Source: Zingiber officinale (lineage: Eukaryota; Streptophyta; Magnoliopsida; Zingiberales; Zingiberaceae). Taken from it: a stretch of DNA of 64,000 nucleotides. The DNA lies in NCBI RefSeq assembly GCF_018446385.1, contig NC_055990.1, forward strand, positions 21,695,558 to 21,759,557, given 5' to 3'. Position 1 is the first letter of the stretch, and each line of letters opens with the position of its first letter. This document shows, in pieces, positions 1-9,803 of this stretch. The translations under genes and the position numbers were made by a program. The notes beneath the pieces are model-generated. The model ran no database searches and was not told the origin of the DNA. It saw only the letters and a list, made by a program, of their open reading frames with translations.

Positions 1-2111
1 ATATATAAAGCTTGGGATAGACACAACATTCTTTTCTTGCGATCCCTTATAACTTTGATCCCAAGAATGTGTGCACATTCTCCTAAGTCTTTCATATCAA
101 ATTATTTGGACAACCATACCCTTACGTCTGATAATACCTTGACATTGTTGCCAATTAACAAAATATCATCTACGTATAGTACAAGAAATATCACCACGTT
201 TCCGTTACACTTCTTGTATACACAAGACTCATCCGGATACTAAATACATCCATATGACTGGATTACTTCGTTAAATCGGATGTTCCAAGATCTTGAAGCT
301 TGCTTCAATCCGTAAACGAACCGATTAAGCTTGCACACTAGATGCTCTTTACCTTTTTCAATGAACCCTTCTGGTTGCTTCATATGGATGTTTTCTTCAA
401 GACTTCCGTTAAGGAAAGTTGTCTTGACATCCATTTGCCAAATCTTATAATCCATATGAGCAGTAATAGACAAGAGTATCCGAATAGACTTAAGTATGGC
501 TACCGGCGAAAAAGTCTCCTCATAGTCGATTCCCTCTTTCTGAGTATACCCCTTCGCAACAAGCCTTGCTTTGAAGGTCTCTACCTTCCCATCTGTCCCT
601 CTTTTCCTTTTGTAGATCCACTTGCATCCAACGGGTTTTACACCATCAGGTGGTTCTACAAGCTCCCAGACCTTATTAGAATACATAGACTCTATTTCAG
701 AATTCATTGCCTTTTGCCAAGATACTGCATCTATATCTTGGAGTGCTTCATCATATGTTCGGGGATCAGGTTCATGTTTACCCGGGATCAAGTCCGAAGA
801 CTCTCCCAAAAACATGAATCTCTCAGGTTGCCTTACAACCCTCCCACTACGACGAGACACCGTCTGTGGTTGTGTATCATGTGCAACACGTGTTGCAGTC
901 TCTTGTGGTACTTCATCTTGTACTGTTGGTACTGAAATAGACGTGTCCTCTATAATTTCTTCTAGAACTATTTCACTCATGGGCTTATGGTTCATTACAT
1001 AATCTTCTTCTAAAAATCGAGCATTGGTGCTAACAATGATCTTCTGATTTTTAGTATTATAAAACAAACCACCTTTTGTTCCCTTAGGATATCCAACAAA
1101 CAGACAAACTTCTGTACGTGATTCCAACTTGTCAGTATCTCCCTTCAGCACATGTGCTGGACTACCCCATATCCGGATATGATTCAGACTAGGCTTACGC
1201 CCATTATATAATTTCATGGGAGTAGAAGGAACTGTTTTAGAAGGTACCATATTCAGAATGTGCACTGCTGTTTCTAAAGCATATCCCCAAAACGAATTCG
1301 GTAATTCTGAATAACTCATCATTGATCTAACCATTTCCATAAGAGTCCTATTTCTTCGTTCTGCCACACCATTCTGCTGGGGTGTACCAGGTGCAAACAA
1401 TTGGGATTGAATCCCGACTTCTGATAAGTAATTCCTAAACTCTCCAAAGAGGTATTCGCCACCACGGTCAGACCGTAGTGTCTTGATACTTTTACCAAGA
1501 CGTTTCTCCACATCAGCCCTATATTCTTTGAATTTGTCAAAGCATTCAGACTTGCGGCGCATCAGGTAAATGTATCCGTATCTTGAATAATCGTCTATAA
1601 AGGAGACGAAGTATTCATAACCACCTTTTGCCTGGATAGACATAGGACCGCATAAATCAGAATTGACCAATTCTAACGCATCTTTGGCTCTATACCCCTT
1701 GGCCTTGAAAGGTCTCTTGGTCATTTTACCTTCCAAGCAGGATTCACATGTTGGAAAATTTTCCAACTCTAATGAACCCAATAGTCCATCGGCTACAAGC
1801 CTTTGAATCCTACATAAGTTAATATGTCCAAGCTTTAGATGCCAAAGATATGTTTGGTTCATTTCCGAAGGTTCTTTTCTCTTATTAGAGTTAGAAGATG
1901 TGTTATTAATTTTCATATTTTGCTTTGTGGGAGAAATTGGATTTAAAGTGTATAAATTGTCAACCAATGCACCAGAACAGATAATCACCTTATTTCTCTT
2001 TATAACGACATTGTTACTAAAGGAAACTGAATATCCATCCATATACAGTTTAGAAACTGAAATTAAATTCTTTCTAAAACTGAGTACATAAAGACAATTT
2101 CTTAAAATCAA
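1..2111 (-). pseudogene. Copia pol: GAG-pre-integrase, integrase, reverse transcriptase (partial)
   Basis: This is in the same frame as gag across the TGA at 2133-2135. The order is GAG-pre-integrase (LWHLKLGHINLCRI), integrase with HxxC/CxxC-like residues, VNSDLCGPM and DRGGEYLFGEF, then the RT palm. The RT catalytic YVDD lies at 165-176. Two further in-frame stops are present, TAG at 240-242 and TAA at 102-104. RNase H would lie left of the window. The nonsense codons show that this copy is dead, although the protein motifs remain well preserved. Confidence 0.92.
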
Positions 2112-2132
2112 ATTTCTATTCCTATCAAAAGA

Positions 2133-3137
2133 TCAGTAGACGTCTCTCACTGCGACGGCTGCCACCTTAGTAGCATTGCCCATGTAGACGGTTATCTCTC
2201 CATCAAATAGTCGTCGGGTTTCCTGGAACCGCTGCAAAGAATTACAGACATGATCAGTGGCTCCCGTATCTACACACCAGGTGCTGGTAGATAACACCGC
2301 TAAACATGTTTCAACTACTAGAGTATGAGATATACCTTTATTGTTCTGGTTCCTACGAGGACAGTCCGCTTTCCAATGTCCAGACTGCTTGCAGATGAAA
2401 CACTTGCCCTTCGGCTTCTTCATTCCAGCTTTCTGTCCTGTACTCTGAGGTTTATTCACCTTCTTTGCTGAAAAGACATGTTTCTTCTTCTTCTTACCTT
2501 TCGACTTAGAAGTAGAACCATTTTCAGCATAGTGAATCTGAGAACTGTGACGAAATATTCCTTCTGCTGCCTGTAGTTCTGTCAGAAGTTCCGCTATCAT
2601 GTTATAGTTCAGGCGGAACTGCTCAAAACTTCTGGGTAGCGTTTGGAGAATTATATCGACCTGAGTTTCCCCATCGATTTCTCCTCCAAGGACTTGTATT
2701 TCATTCAGATAAGCCATCATTTTGAGGATATGATCCCTTACGGGTGTCCCCTCAGACATGGTGGTTGTCATTAACTTCCTCATTGCCTCTTGCCTAGCAG
2801 TCCGACTCTGGTGCCCAAAGAGTTCTTTGAGATTGTTCATTATATCATAAGCTGTTGGTAAATCTTGATGCTGATGTTGCAATACATTTGACATTGATAC
2901 CAAAATGTAACACCGCGCCATCTCATCAGCTTTTACCCATTTCTTATGATACTCAATCTCCTCTGGGGTAGAGTCATCGTCAGGTGCATCAGGGCAAGCC
3001 TCAGTCAGTATAAACTTATAGCTTTCAGCAGTAAGAACTATGTCCAGGTTTCTTTTCCAATCAATATAGTTGGGACCAGTAAGTTTGTTCTCTTTCAGTA
3101 TAATGGCTAGTGGGTTGAAAGTCATCCTAAGAATCAC
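2133..3137 (-). CDS. Copia gag polyprotein with zinc knuckle and start of protease
   Basis: An open frame of 334 codons. The N-terminal half resembles the Copia gag family (DUF4219/UBN2-type), with the pattern KLTGPNYIDWKRNLDI near residues 18-33. A CCHC zinc knuckle (CFICKQSGHWKADC) follows at about residue 245 after a lysine-rich stretch. The aspartic protease motif DTGATDHV begins at about residue 292. The frame ends at a TGA (2133-2135), and pol resumes in the same frame just beyond it, so the stop is an internal nonsense codon and not a natural gag end. In a working copy the product would form the particle and bind element RNA. Confidence 0.88.
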   Translation of the reverse strand: MILRMTFNPLAIILKENKLTGPNYIDWKRNLDIVLTAESYKFILTEACPDAPDDDSTPEEIEYHKKWVKADEMARCYILVSMSNVLQHQHQDLPTAYDIMNNLKELFGHQSRTARQEAMRKLMTTTMSEGTPVRDHILKMMAYLNEIQVLGGEIDGETQVDIILQTLPRSFEQFRLNYNMIAELLTELQAAEGIFRHSSQIHYAENGSTSKSKGKKKKKHVFSAKKVNKPQSTGQKAGMKKPKGKCFICKQSGHWKADCPRRNQNNKGISHTLVVETCLAVLSTSTWCVDTGATDHVCNSLQRFQETRRLFDGEITVYMGNATKVAAVAVRDVY

Positions 3138-4224
3138 AAAAGTAAACTTTGGTCAAGACTCTAAATTTATAATAATATTGATTCCTCAAACAATACTATT
3201 TTAAATTAACCAACACCTCAAATCACCGTGAATATTACATGTCACATTAGTGTGGACGTATACAAATTCATCATTTGTATGAGGAGGGTGTGACCCATTA
3301 ATTTTATTATCTTGTCATCCTAACTTTATGACAAATAAAATTAATAGTTGATTTCACTTTGGTCACACAAGACAATAGCAGTGGCTCCGTTGGGGAGGAT
3401 ACTATTGAATGCGTCTAAGTGTATACCATTACTTGATACTAAGTCCATTAAATAGGATTGTGCCCCTTCAATTGGAGAAGATCACATTCTCCTAAATAAT
3501 TTCCTTTAACCATCCATAAAAGGAAGTTTGATCTAGTGATTTGCAACAAACACATCCGTTGTGGAGGGAGACACTCAGAGCCAACACGCAAGCTTATTGC
3601 ATCACTTCCAAACCAGTAATGGAGACCATGAGATTTATTAAAATCCCTCTCCCACTTAGTTATTTAGAAATGAGGATTTTAACCTATGCTAGCATACATC
3701 ACATGCATATAAACATCACAGTAAATAAAAACAATAAATTTGGAAATTAATTTTCCAACTATTATGGCCTTTTCCATCACTGTCTTCAGTATGCTCCAAC
3801 CCTAGCTGCTGCCATCTTTAGCCACCGCCATCGGGTCGAGTTGTTGCATCCTTCTTGCTTCTTATTCCGCTGCGCCTCTGGTGCTCCAAAAGTACCTCGC
3901 CTCGCAAGAATCCGATCCGCGACAAAAATAGAATTTTACATATGTCGATCCTATATTCCACGAGGGAATGTACATTTATTCTAGATCGAACAAAAAATAA
4001 AATTCTAAAATTAATACAGCTCCTGCTATATTTTATACATACAATCATGCACACAAATAATGCCCTTGACATGTCCAAGGGTCCAATCACACACAATATC
4101 AATAAGTCATAATAGTTGGAGCCTGCAACCAAAGAGTTAGCACATCCTACTACTATTCTGCCTAAATTATGTATGACATGTGCATAACCTATTTGAATTC
4201 TAAAAATACACAGAGGCAAACCCT

Positions 4225-4237
4225 AGCTCTGATACCA
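4225..4237 (-). other. Primer-binding site (initiator tRNA-Met type)
   Basis: The minus strand reads TGGTATCAGAGCT two bases inside the LTR end. This is the usual plant Copia PBS complementary to the 3' end of initiator methionine tRNA. The same motif occurs in both other Copia elements of this window. Confidence 0.9.
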
Positions 4238-5020
4238 ATTGTTGGTTAATCCTAGGAAAAATGTACCGGTTTCACTGTGCAAAAATTTTTGTACAAGTGT
4301 CAAACCTTTCTTTAAATAACCTATTGTGTTCTTTAGAAGTTAAATCAGGAATCGTAGATGAAACTTAACATCATTGATTCCAAATTTAACTTATCTGTTC
4401 TTAATGGTTTAGATTTGAATCGCAAGCGGAACTTAACACTATTGATTCAAATCTACCTAAATTATTAATTCCATAAATATTAATTTCCAAAATTGGCTTC
4501 CAGGACTGCATGGCGAGGCACATGACCTTCTTGGATATGGGAACAACCACCACCGCCTAGGCAAAGCCTTTTAAAGAAAGCTAATATTTATTTCCTTAAA
4601 TAACTTTAGGTTAACCAAAAAGAATAATCGAATACAAATTCGAAAAAGAAGAAAACACAAAATCGAAAAATAAATTCGATAAACTAGATCTAATTGCCTC
4701 TTGTATTTAGAATTCATACAAAGAAAAATAACTAGTATGATGCGGAAGAAAAATACTAGTTATACATTCTCTTTGTAAGCTAATGACCTCAAGATCTTCT
4801 GTCGTATTCCTCGCCTCGCCTTGGACGTCGTGTGGGCGACGATCCTCCAAGATGAACACCACCCAAAAGCTTCCTCCTTCTTCTTCTAAAATCCGGCCAC
4901 CACCACCACTAAGGAGAAGAGAGCAAAGGGAGAGGAAGAAGGGAGAGGGCTGGCCACACCAAGAGATCACCCAAGCAAAAGAATAAGAGTTGTCTCTTAT
5001 GAAGCCCCCTCACCCCTTCT

Positions 5021-5028
5021 TTTATATT
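5021..5028 (-). promoter_or_regulatory. Probable TATA box of the left Copia LTR
   Basis: The minus strand reads AATATAAA about 780 bases before the LTR's 3' end, downstream of the hairpin cluster. Position and sequence suit an RNA polymerase II start for the element transcript, but there is no direct evidence of use. Confidence 0.4.
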
Positions 5029-5206
5029 ACTTGCCCAAGGCAAATATGGAAAAACATTTTACAAAAAATAAAATCATCCAAGAGTTTTTCCTTTTTCCTT
5101 TTTATTTTCCCTTTTCTTTCCTCTTGATTGAATCAATCACCAATCAATGGTTATGATCAATCCTATTTGGTTTATGATTGAATTTGGTTTAATCCTATTG
5201 GCCGAC

Positions 5207-5755
5207 CCTTGCTTGGGCACCAAGCAAGGTGGCCGACCATAATTAAAAGGAAAGAAAAAATAATTTTTTAAAAATTTTACAAGAAGAAATCCTCTTATAA
5301 AATTTACAAGCTCTCTTTCCTAAAGTATGAGTTAAAAAAGGAAAGTTTCTAAAAATTAAAACCATGTTTTAAAATTTAAAAACTCTCTTATAAAATTTCC
5401 TTTTTTAACATGGTGATAGAAAATTTAAATTTTAAAACTTCTTTTCTTTTTTTTTCTTAAACTATAAGGATGGTTAAAAAAGGAAAGTTTTAAAATCTTT
5501 TAAACTCTCTATTTAAACATGTGGTCTAATTCAAATAAGGAAAGTTTTAAAAATTAAAATCTCTCTTTTAAAACTTATAGTTTTCTACAAAGAGAAGATT
5601 TTAAAAATTCAAAACAACCCTCCTTTTTTGAATTATTATGGCCGGCCCCTACAAGCTTGGTCACCAAGCTATAGGGCCGACCCCTTCAAGCGGATGTGGC
5701 CGGCCATTGCTTGGTCACCAAGCAATGGTCCGACCCCCTTCTTGGACACCAAGAA
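5207..5755. repeat. Cluster of related stem-loops within the LTR
   Basis: Four palindromes share the core CTTGG-NNN-CCAAG. 5207-5229 has a 10-bp perfect stem with loop GCA. 5654-5670 has a 7-bp stem with loop TCA, extended by GGCCC/GGGCC outside. 5704-5728 has an 11-bp perfect stem with loop TCA. 5739-5755 has a 7-bp stem with loop ACA. The last three lie within about 100 bases, each near a GGCCGACC-like word. On the minus strand they sit upstream of the putative TATA box. Confidence 0.75.
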
Positions 5756-6687
5756 AAGCCTTACATTTGGATGGACTTGAGGCTATAATGAGGCTACGAC
5801 AGGGACCTAGAGGAGAAATTGGTTTTAGCCTTCCGATGAGCTTGAGTATCCCGTGTTTGCCCCGAACACACAACTCAAGTTCATTGATAATAACTCATTT
5901 CACTAGAGAGTTATTACCGCACTACTGCACCAATCCCAAATTACATTATGAGCTCCTTCTTATCATGAGTGTGTTAGTCTCCCTGTGTTTAAGATTACGA
6001 ATGCCCACTAATTAAGTAAGTTATTGACAACTCACTTAATTAATATCTAGCTTTAAGAGTAGTACCACTCAACTTTATTGTCATATCGGACTAGGTCCAC
6101 CTGCAGGGTTTAACATGGCAATCCTTATGAGCTCCTCTTGGGGGCATTCTCAACCTAGATAACTAGGACACAGATTCCTTCTATAATCAACAACACACAC
6201 TATAAGTAATATCATTTCCCAACTTATCGGGCATATTGATTTATCGAGCTAAACCTCACCCTTTGATAAATCAAAGAAATAAATATTAAATATATGTGCT
6301 TGTTATTATATTAGGATTAAGAGCACACACTTCCATAATAACTAAGGTTTAGTTCTTTTACTAAGTCAGTACAAAAGAACATACCTAAATGATCCTACTC
6401 AATACACTTAAAGTGTATTAGTGTAATTTATTAGTTAAGATAAACTAATACTTAATTACACTACGACTATACTGATAGTTTGTTCCTTTCTATTTTAGTC
6501 GCGAGCAACTGTTTGTAATTTATAGAGAACCGACAATATGATCTTCTGAGTGTGACACCACACTCCATGTTGTCTATTATATAAATTAATTGAACAATTA
6601 CATTTAATAAATAAATGCAGATATTGACCAATGTGATTCTTTTATTAAATGTTTACAAAAGCTAAGCTTTTAGTATACACTCCAACA

Positions 6688-7030
6688 CATTGAATTGGCA
6701 ATAAATTTTCTGGCCTTTTGATTTTTTATTTTTAAAGGAGCTTTCTTTAATGATTTATATGATTTCAAATAATTTTTTTATATGTTTATATTTAATTAAT
6801 AGAAATATTATAAAAAATATAGTTATAATAGTTTTGATGATAAAAAGATTTTTATATATAAACAATTTGTTAAACTTATTAGACTTCGAAAACTTACTAC
6901 ATATGTTAAGGTTATTGTTTGATTAATTCATCAATTTAGTTAGTTTAAGAGAGTTTGATCGATTCAATCGACCTATATCCAATTGATTTGGCCTTGACCA
7001 TGATTCAATCGACCTATATCCAATTGATTT
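6688..7030. other. AT-rich spacer, nothing recognised
   Basis: The spacer lies between the Copia LTR and the inverted-repeat element. It is AT-rich, with no open frame, RNA gene or clear repeat except the 41-bp duplication that starts at 6961. Confidence 0.6.
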
Positions 7031-7042
7031 GGCCTTGACCAT
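6961..7042. repeat. Perfect 41-bp tandem duplication (two copies)
   Basis: Bases 6961-7001 are repeated exactly at 7002-7042. Each copy contains GGCCTTGAC, and the second of these forms the left target-site repeat of the adjacent element. The perfect identity suggests a recent duplication by slippage or repair. Confidence 0.9.
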
Positions 7043-8040
7043 GGTTTGCAAAATCAAGACTCGGATTGTAGGATCATACGATCCTATGATCCGAAAATCT
7101 AAAATCGATCTAGGATCGTGCAAAATCGAGTTTTACAGTAGGATCGGTAGGATCGAAACAGAATCGATAGGATCATAACAGGATTGGAGCAGAATCGGAG
7201 CAGGATTGCTAGAAGCTTTGAGAGATCATAACTTTTGACTCGGATTGAACTACGGGGTCTATAATATATTAAATTAAAGCTCGTTCAGAGATCTTTAATA
7301 AATTTCAAAATTTATCTTTTACCATCCTATTTCAAAATAAAAAAAAAATATCATTTAAATCCTTTTCAGATAACTAGAAGATTTAATCTTTTTTTATTAT
7401 CTTTTTTTCTTCTTGTTAGGGTTTTAAATTATTTAAATATATGTTTAATTATTTTTGAATTAGTTTTTTATCAATTATATTCTGTCATTTCTTTTTATCA
7501 AAATGATGAGTTTTTGGATGTCTATTGTCTAGTATTGTGTGATATCAACCAGTCTTTAGAAGATTATTTTCGACATTTATATTCATATTTGAATCAAAGG
7601 ATTCAATTTCTTTTGTTATGTACATTAGGTACTTTGTTGGCCTTTAAATTGGATCATCTTACGAACCAAGGAAATATTTTTGACGTTGAATGTGTTATTA
7701 TTATTGTCTTAATAGAAATTTTATATTCTTTCATTTTATGATATGAAAATATAAATATTATAACTATGCGAGAATGATAGTTAAATTAATAGTTAATTTA
7801 CATTTTTGTATGTAGTAATGTAATATGAGGTGTTGAGTGTAAACGATTGTATATATATGCAAAATTAGTTATCTATTTATATGTAAATGAGTTTTTTTTT
7901 ATGTATTTTTCTAATTATTAATCATGTATGATAAGATTTTAAGATTTTTAGTAGAATCGTACAATTCTACGATCCAATCCTGACTGATCCGATCCTGATC
8001 CTAAATTGATTCTGCGTAGGGTCATGATTCTACAAACTAT
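7040..8040. mobile_element. Non-autonomous terminal-inverted-repeat element, Mutator-like
   Basis: About 1 kb lies between direct repeats GGCCTTGAC (7031-7039 and 8041-8049). The ends are imperfect inverted repeats: the left reads ATGGTTTGCAAAATCAAGAC, and the right, on the other strand, reads ATAGTTTGTAGAATCATGAC (16 of 20 match). Both arms are then rich in AGGATCG-like words. The interior is AT-rich and has a 75-codon open frame at 7514-7741 that I do not recognise, with no transposase motif. A 9-bp duplication favours a Mutator-like origin over hAT (8 bp). The family is an inference. Confidence 0.65.
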
Positions 8041-8452
8041 GGCCTTGACTATAGACTTGATAATCGTAAAGTTAAGTCCATTCGAATGTTCTCATATATA
8101 TAACCGATAATCAATAGAATGGCAAACCAAACTTCTCATTTGCAAAGGCAAATCAAGTTGATTATAACGTAGAGATTAGCTAGAGTTTCATAATCAAACT
8201 CAAATAGAATGATCATCGGCAAATTTAAAGGTTCAAAGCCTTGGAGTGATAGCAAAGTATGGCAATAACATCGAAGAAACTAACAAACTATTCTTTCACT
8301 CAGCTTTGTGCTGAAACCAATAAACCCACCAAAGTTATCCTTTTCTTCCAATCTCACTTGGAACTTTCTTACTTGAAAAGTATAGCATCAAACTTGCTTA
8401 TAAGAACCCACCTCATTCTTCTACACTTGAAACAATATCAATCCACACAAAC

Positions 8453-9453
8453 ATGTCACGCTACTATTCTTCATCTTCTTCGCCCATCAAAAGGCTCCTC
8501 GGCCAGGACAGGCCTCTTCATGCCCTTTTCGGAGGCGGAAAAGGTCAGCCCTCTTCCCCGCTCCTCGCATTCCCCTCTCGTACAAACTTAAACTTATCGT
8601 CGTGAATTGTAGTCGCGGACATTATCCTTTGGAGGGACAAGCGAGTGTCGGCCTCCATACTCGCCGGCATATCGATCATATGGACACTATTCGAGGTTTT
8701 GGAGTATAATTTCCTTTCACTCCTTTGCCACATCTCCATCACTGCAATGCTGCTGGTGTTCATATGGTCTAATGGTGCAGCCCTTCTTGGACAGTAATTA
8801 ATACAAACCCCCTCCACTAATCTACTTGATCATCCTTAATTTTACTAATCACCAAATTACTATCTAATTAACCTTTTTTTCCCTTTAATTCAGACCACCT
8901 CCAAAGATTCCTGAGCTGATCTTATCTGAAAAGGCCTTCACCAGAGTGGCACTAACCTTCAGAGCCAAACTCACACAGTTCCTGTCCTTGCTCCATTATG
9001 TTGCTTGTGGGAAGGATCTCAAATGGTTCCTCTTGGTATCGATCGAACACTTCGACCTAAATAAATATTCAGATCGATTAAATTTGTTTTTACTGCATTA
9101 ACTTGAATCTTCCTTCATTTTATTTTTCCTTTTGCAGACTGTTCTTTCTCTGTGGATACTCTCTGTAATAGGAAGCTGGTGCAGCACCATAAGTCTATTA
9201 TTTTTCGGTGAAATATATTTTTTTGAAGAAATATTTATATATTTTTTGTTCGAATTAAACTGACTGATTGGTGTTTTTCTTTTTAGTTCTTGTTTGTGGG
9301 TTGACCATTCCGGCTTTGTATGAGAGGTATGAGGAAGAGGTTGACTATTTGGCAAGCAGGGGAAGTCAAGATCTCAAGGAGTTCTTCAAGAGAGTTGACT
9401 CTAGAGTCCTTGAGAGGATTCCAAGAGGGCCGGGCAAGAGAAAGTCAAACTGA
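8453..9453 (+). CDS. RTNLB: Reticulon-like protein (plant RTNLB family)
   Basis: Five exons (8453-8543, 8613-8793, 8894-9035, 9138-9207, 9287-9453) join in frame at GT-AG sites to 216 residues. Reticulon-like proteins shape tubular endoplasmic reticulum by wedging two long hydrophobic hairpins into the membrane. Family marks are HALFGGGK at the start of the domain, then DIILWRDKRVS, a first hairpin (about residues 45-87), the PPPKIPELILSEKAF linker, a soluble loop ending GKDLKWFL, a second hydrophobic pair, and a tail with LTIPALYERYEEEVD. The N-terminus before the domain is very short (about 18 residues) and serine-rich, as in small RTNLBs. The ATG at 8453 is the first one in frame. There is no ER-retrieval dilysine, and the tail ends GKRKSN. 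Confidence 0.9.
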
Positions 9454-9654
9454 TTGACATGTGGGAATATATATTAATATATGTATGGAAAATCAAGATA
9501 TTAGTGCAATTAAATGCAATATGAGAAACAATGTGGATCAAAATGGAATGTAATATATTATACAATTATTTATGACATAATATAATTTACAATAATCATA
9601 TGACTCTTTTGATATTTTAATTAAAGAACCATTTTTTGTATATAAATATATATA

Positions 9655-9714
9655 TGGGCTTAATTAGGCCTTAAGGAGCCCAATAGAGGCTTGTAAAAGC
9701 CCATATAAGGCCCA
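9655..9714 (+). promoter_or_regulatory. Cluster of four site II (TGGGCY) elements before the J-domain gene
   Basis: TGGGCT (9655), AGCCCA (9677), AGCCCA (9698) and GGCCCA (9709) fall within 60 bases, 90-150 bases before the ATG at 9804. TGGGCY site II motifs are common in promoters of plant housekeeping and growth-linked genes and are bound by TCP factors. The intergenic gap from the reticulon stop to this ATG is only 350 bases. Regulation is inferred from sequence only. Confidence 0.55.
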
Positions 9715-9803
9715 ATATTAGGAGAGAGAAGCCTTTTTACCTTCTTGTTGGGTTGCGAAGTGGGAGACGGGGGAGGTTGGGCGCCGGTGGCGGAGTTGTC
9801 GCG

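Larger units (their letters stand above)
1..6687 (-). mobile_element. Ty1/Copia LTR retrotransposon, 3' part beyond left edge
   Basis: Read on the minus strand the order is LTR (4240-6687), primer-binding site (4225-4237), a leader of about 1.1 kb (3138-4224), gag, then protease/integrase/reverse transcriptase, which runs off the window at base 1. The integrase-before-RT order is that of Ty1/Copia. The leader holds no coding frame I can support. The five bases next to the outer LTR end are CATTG, but the matching duplication would lie outside the window. The gag-pol frame carries at least three nonsense codons, so this copy is not autonomous. Confidence 0.93.
4240..6687 (-). repeat. Long terminal repeat of the left Copia element (about 2.45 kb)
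   Basis: The repeat is bounded by TGTTGG at 4240 and CCAACA ending at 6687, short inverted termini of the TG...CA type, and lies directly next to the primer-binding site. No second LTR is in the window, so the boundary rests on the termini and the PBS position. It is AT-rich and contains a cluster of perfect hairpins (5207-5755) and a TATA-like site (5021-5028). The length is large for a Copia LTR. Confidence 0.8.

Noticed and set aside
3818..4219. 133-codon minus-strand frame between PBS and gag of the left Copia element
   Set aside because: It begins next to the PBS, has no domain pattern, and does not resemble the pre-gag ORF of the 32-40 kb element.
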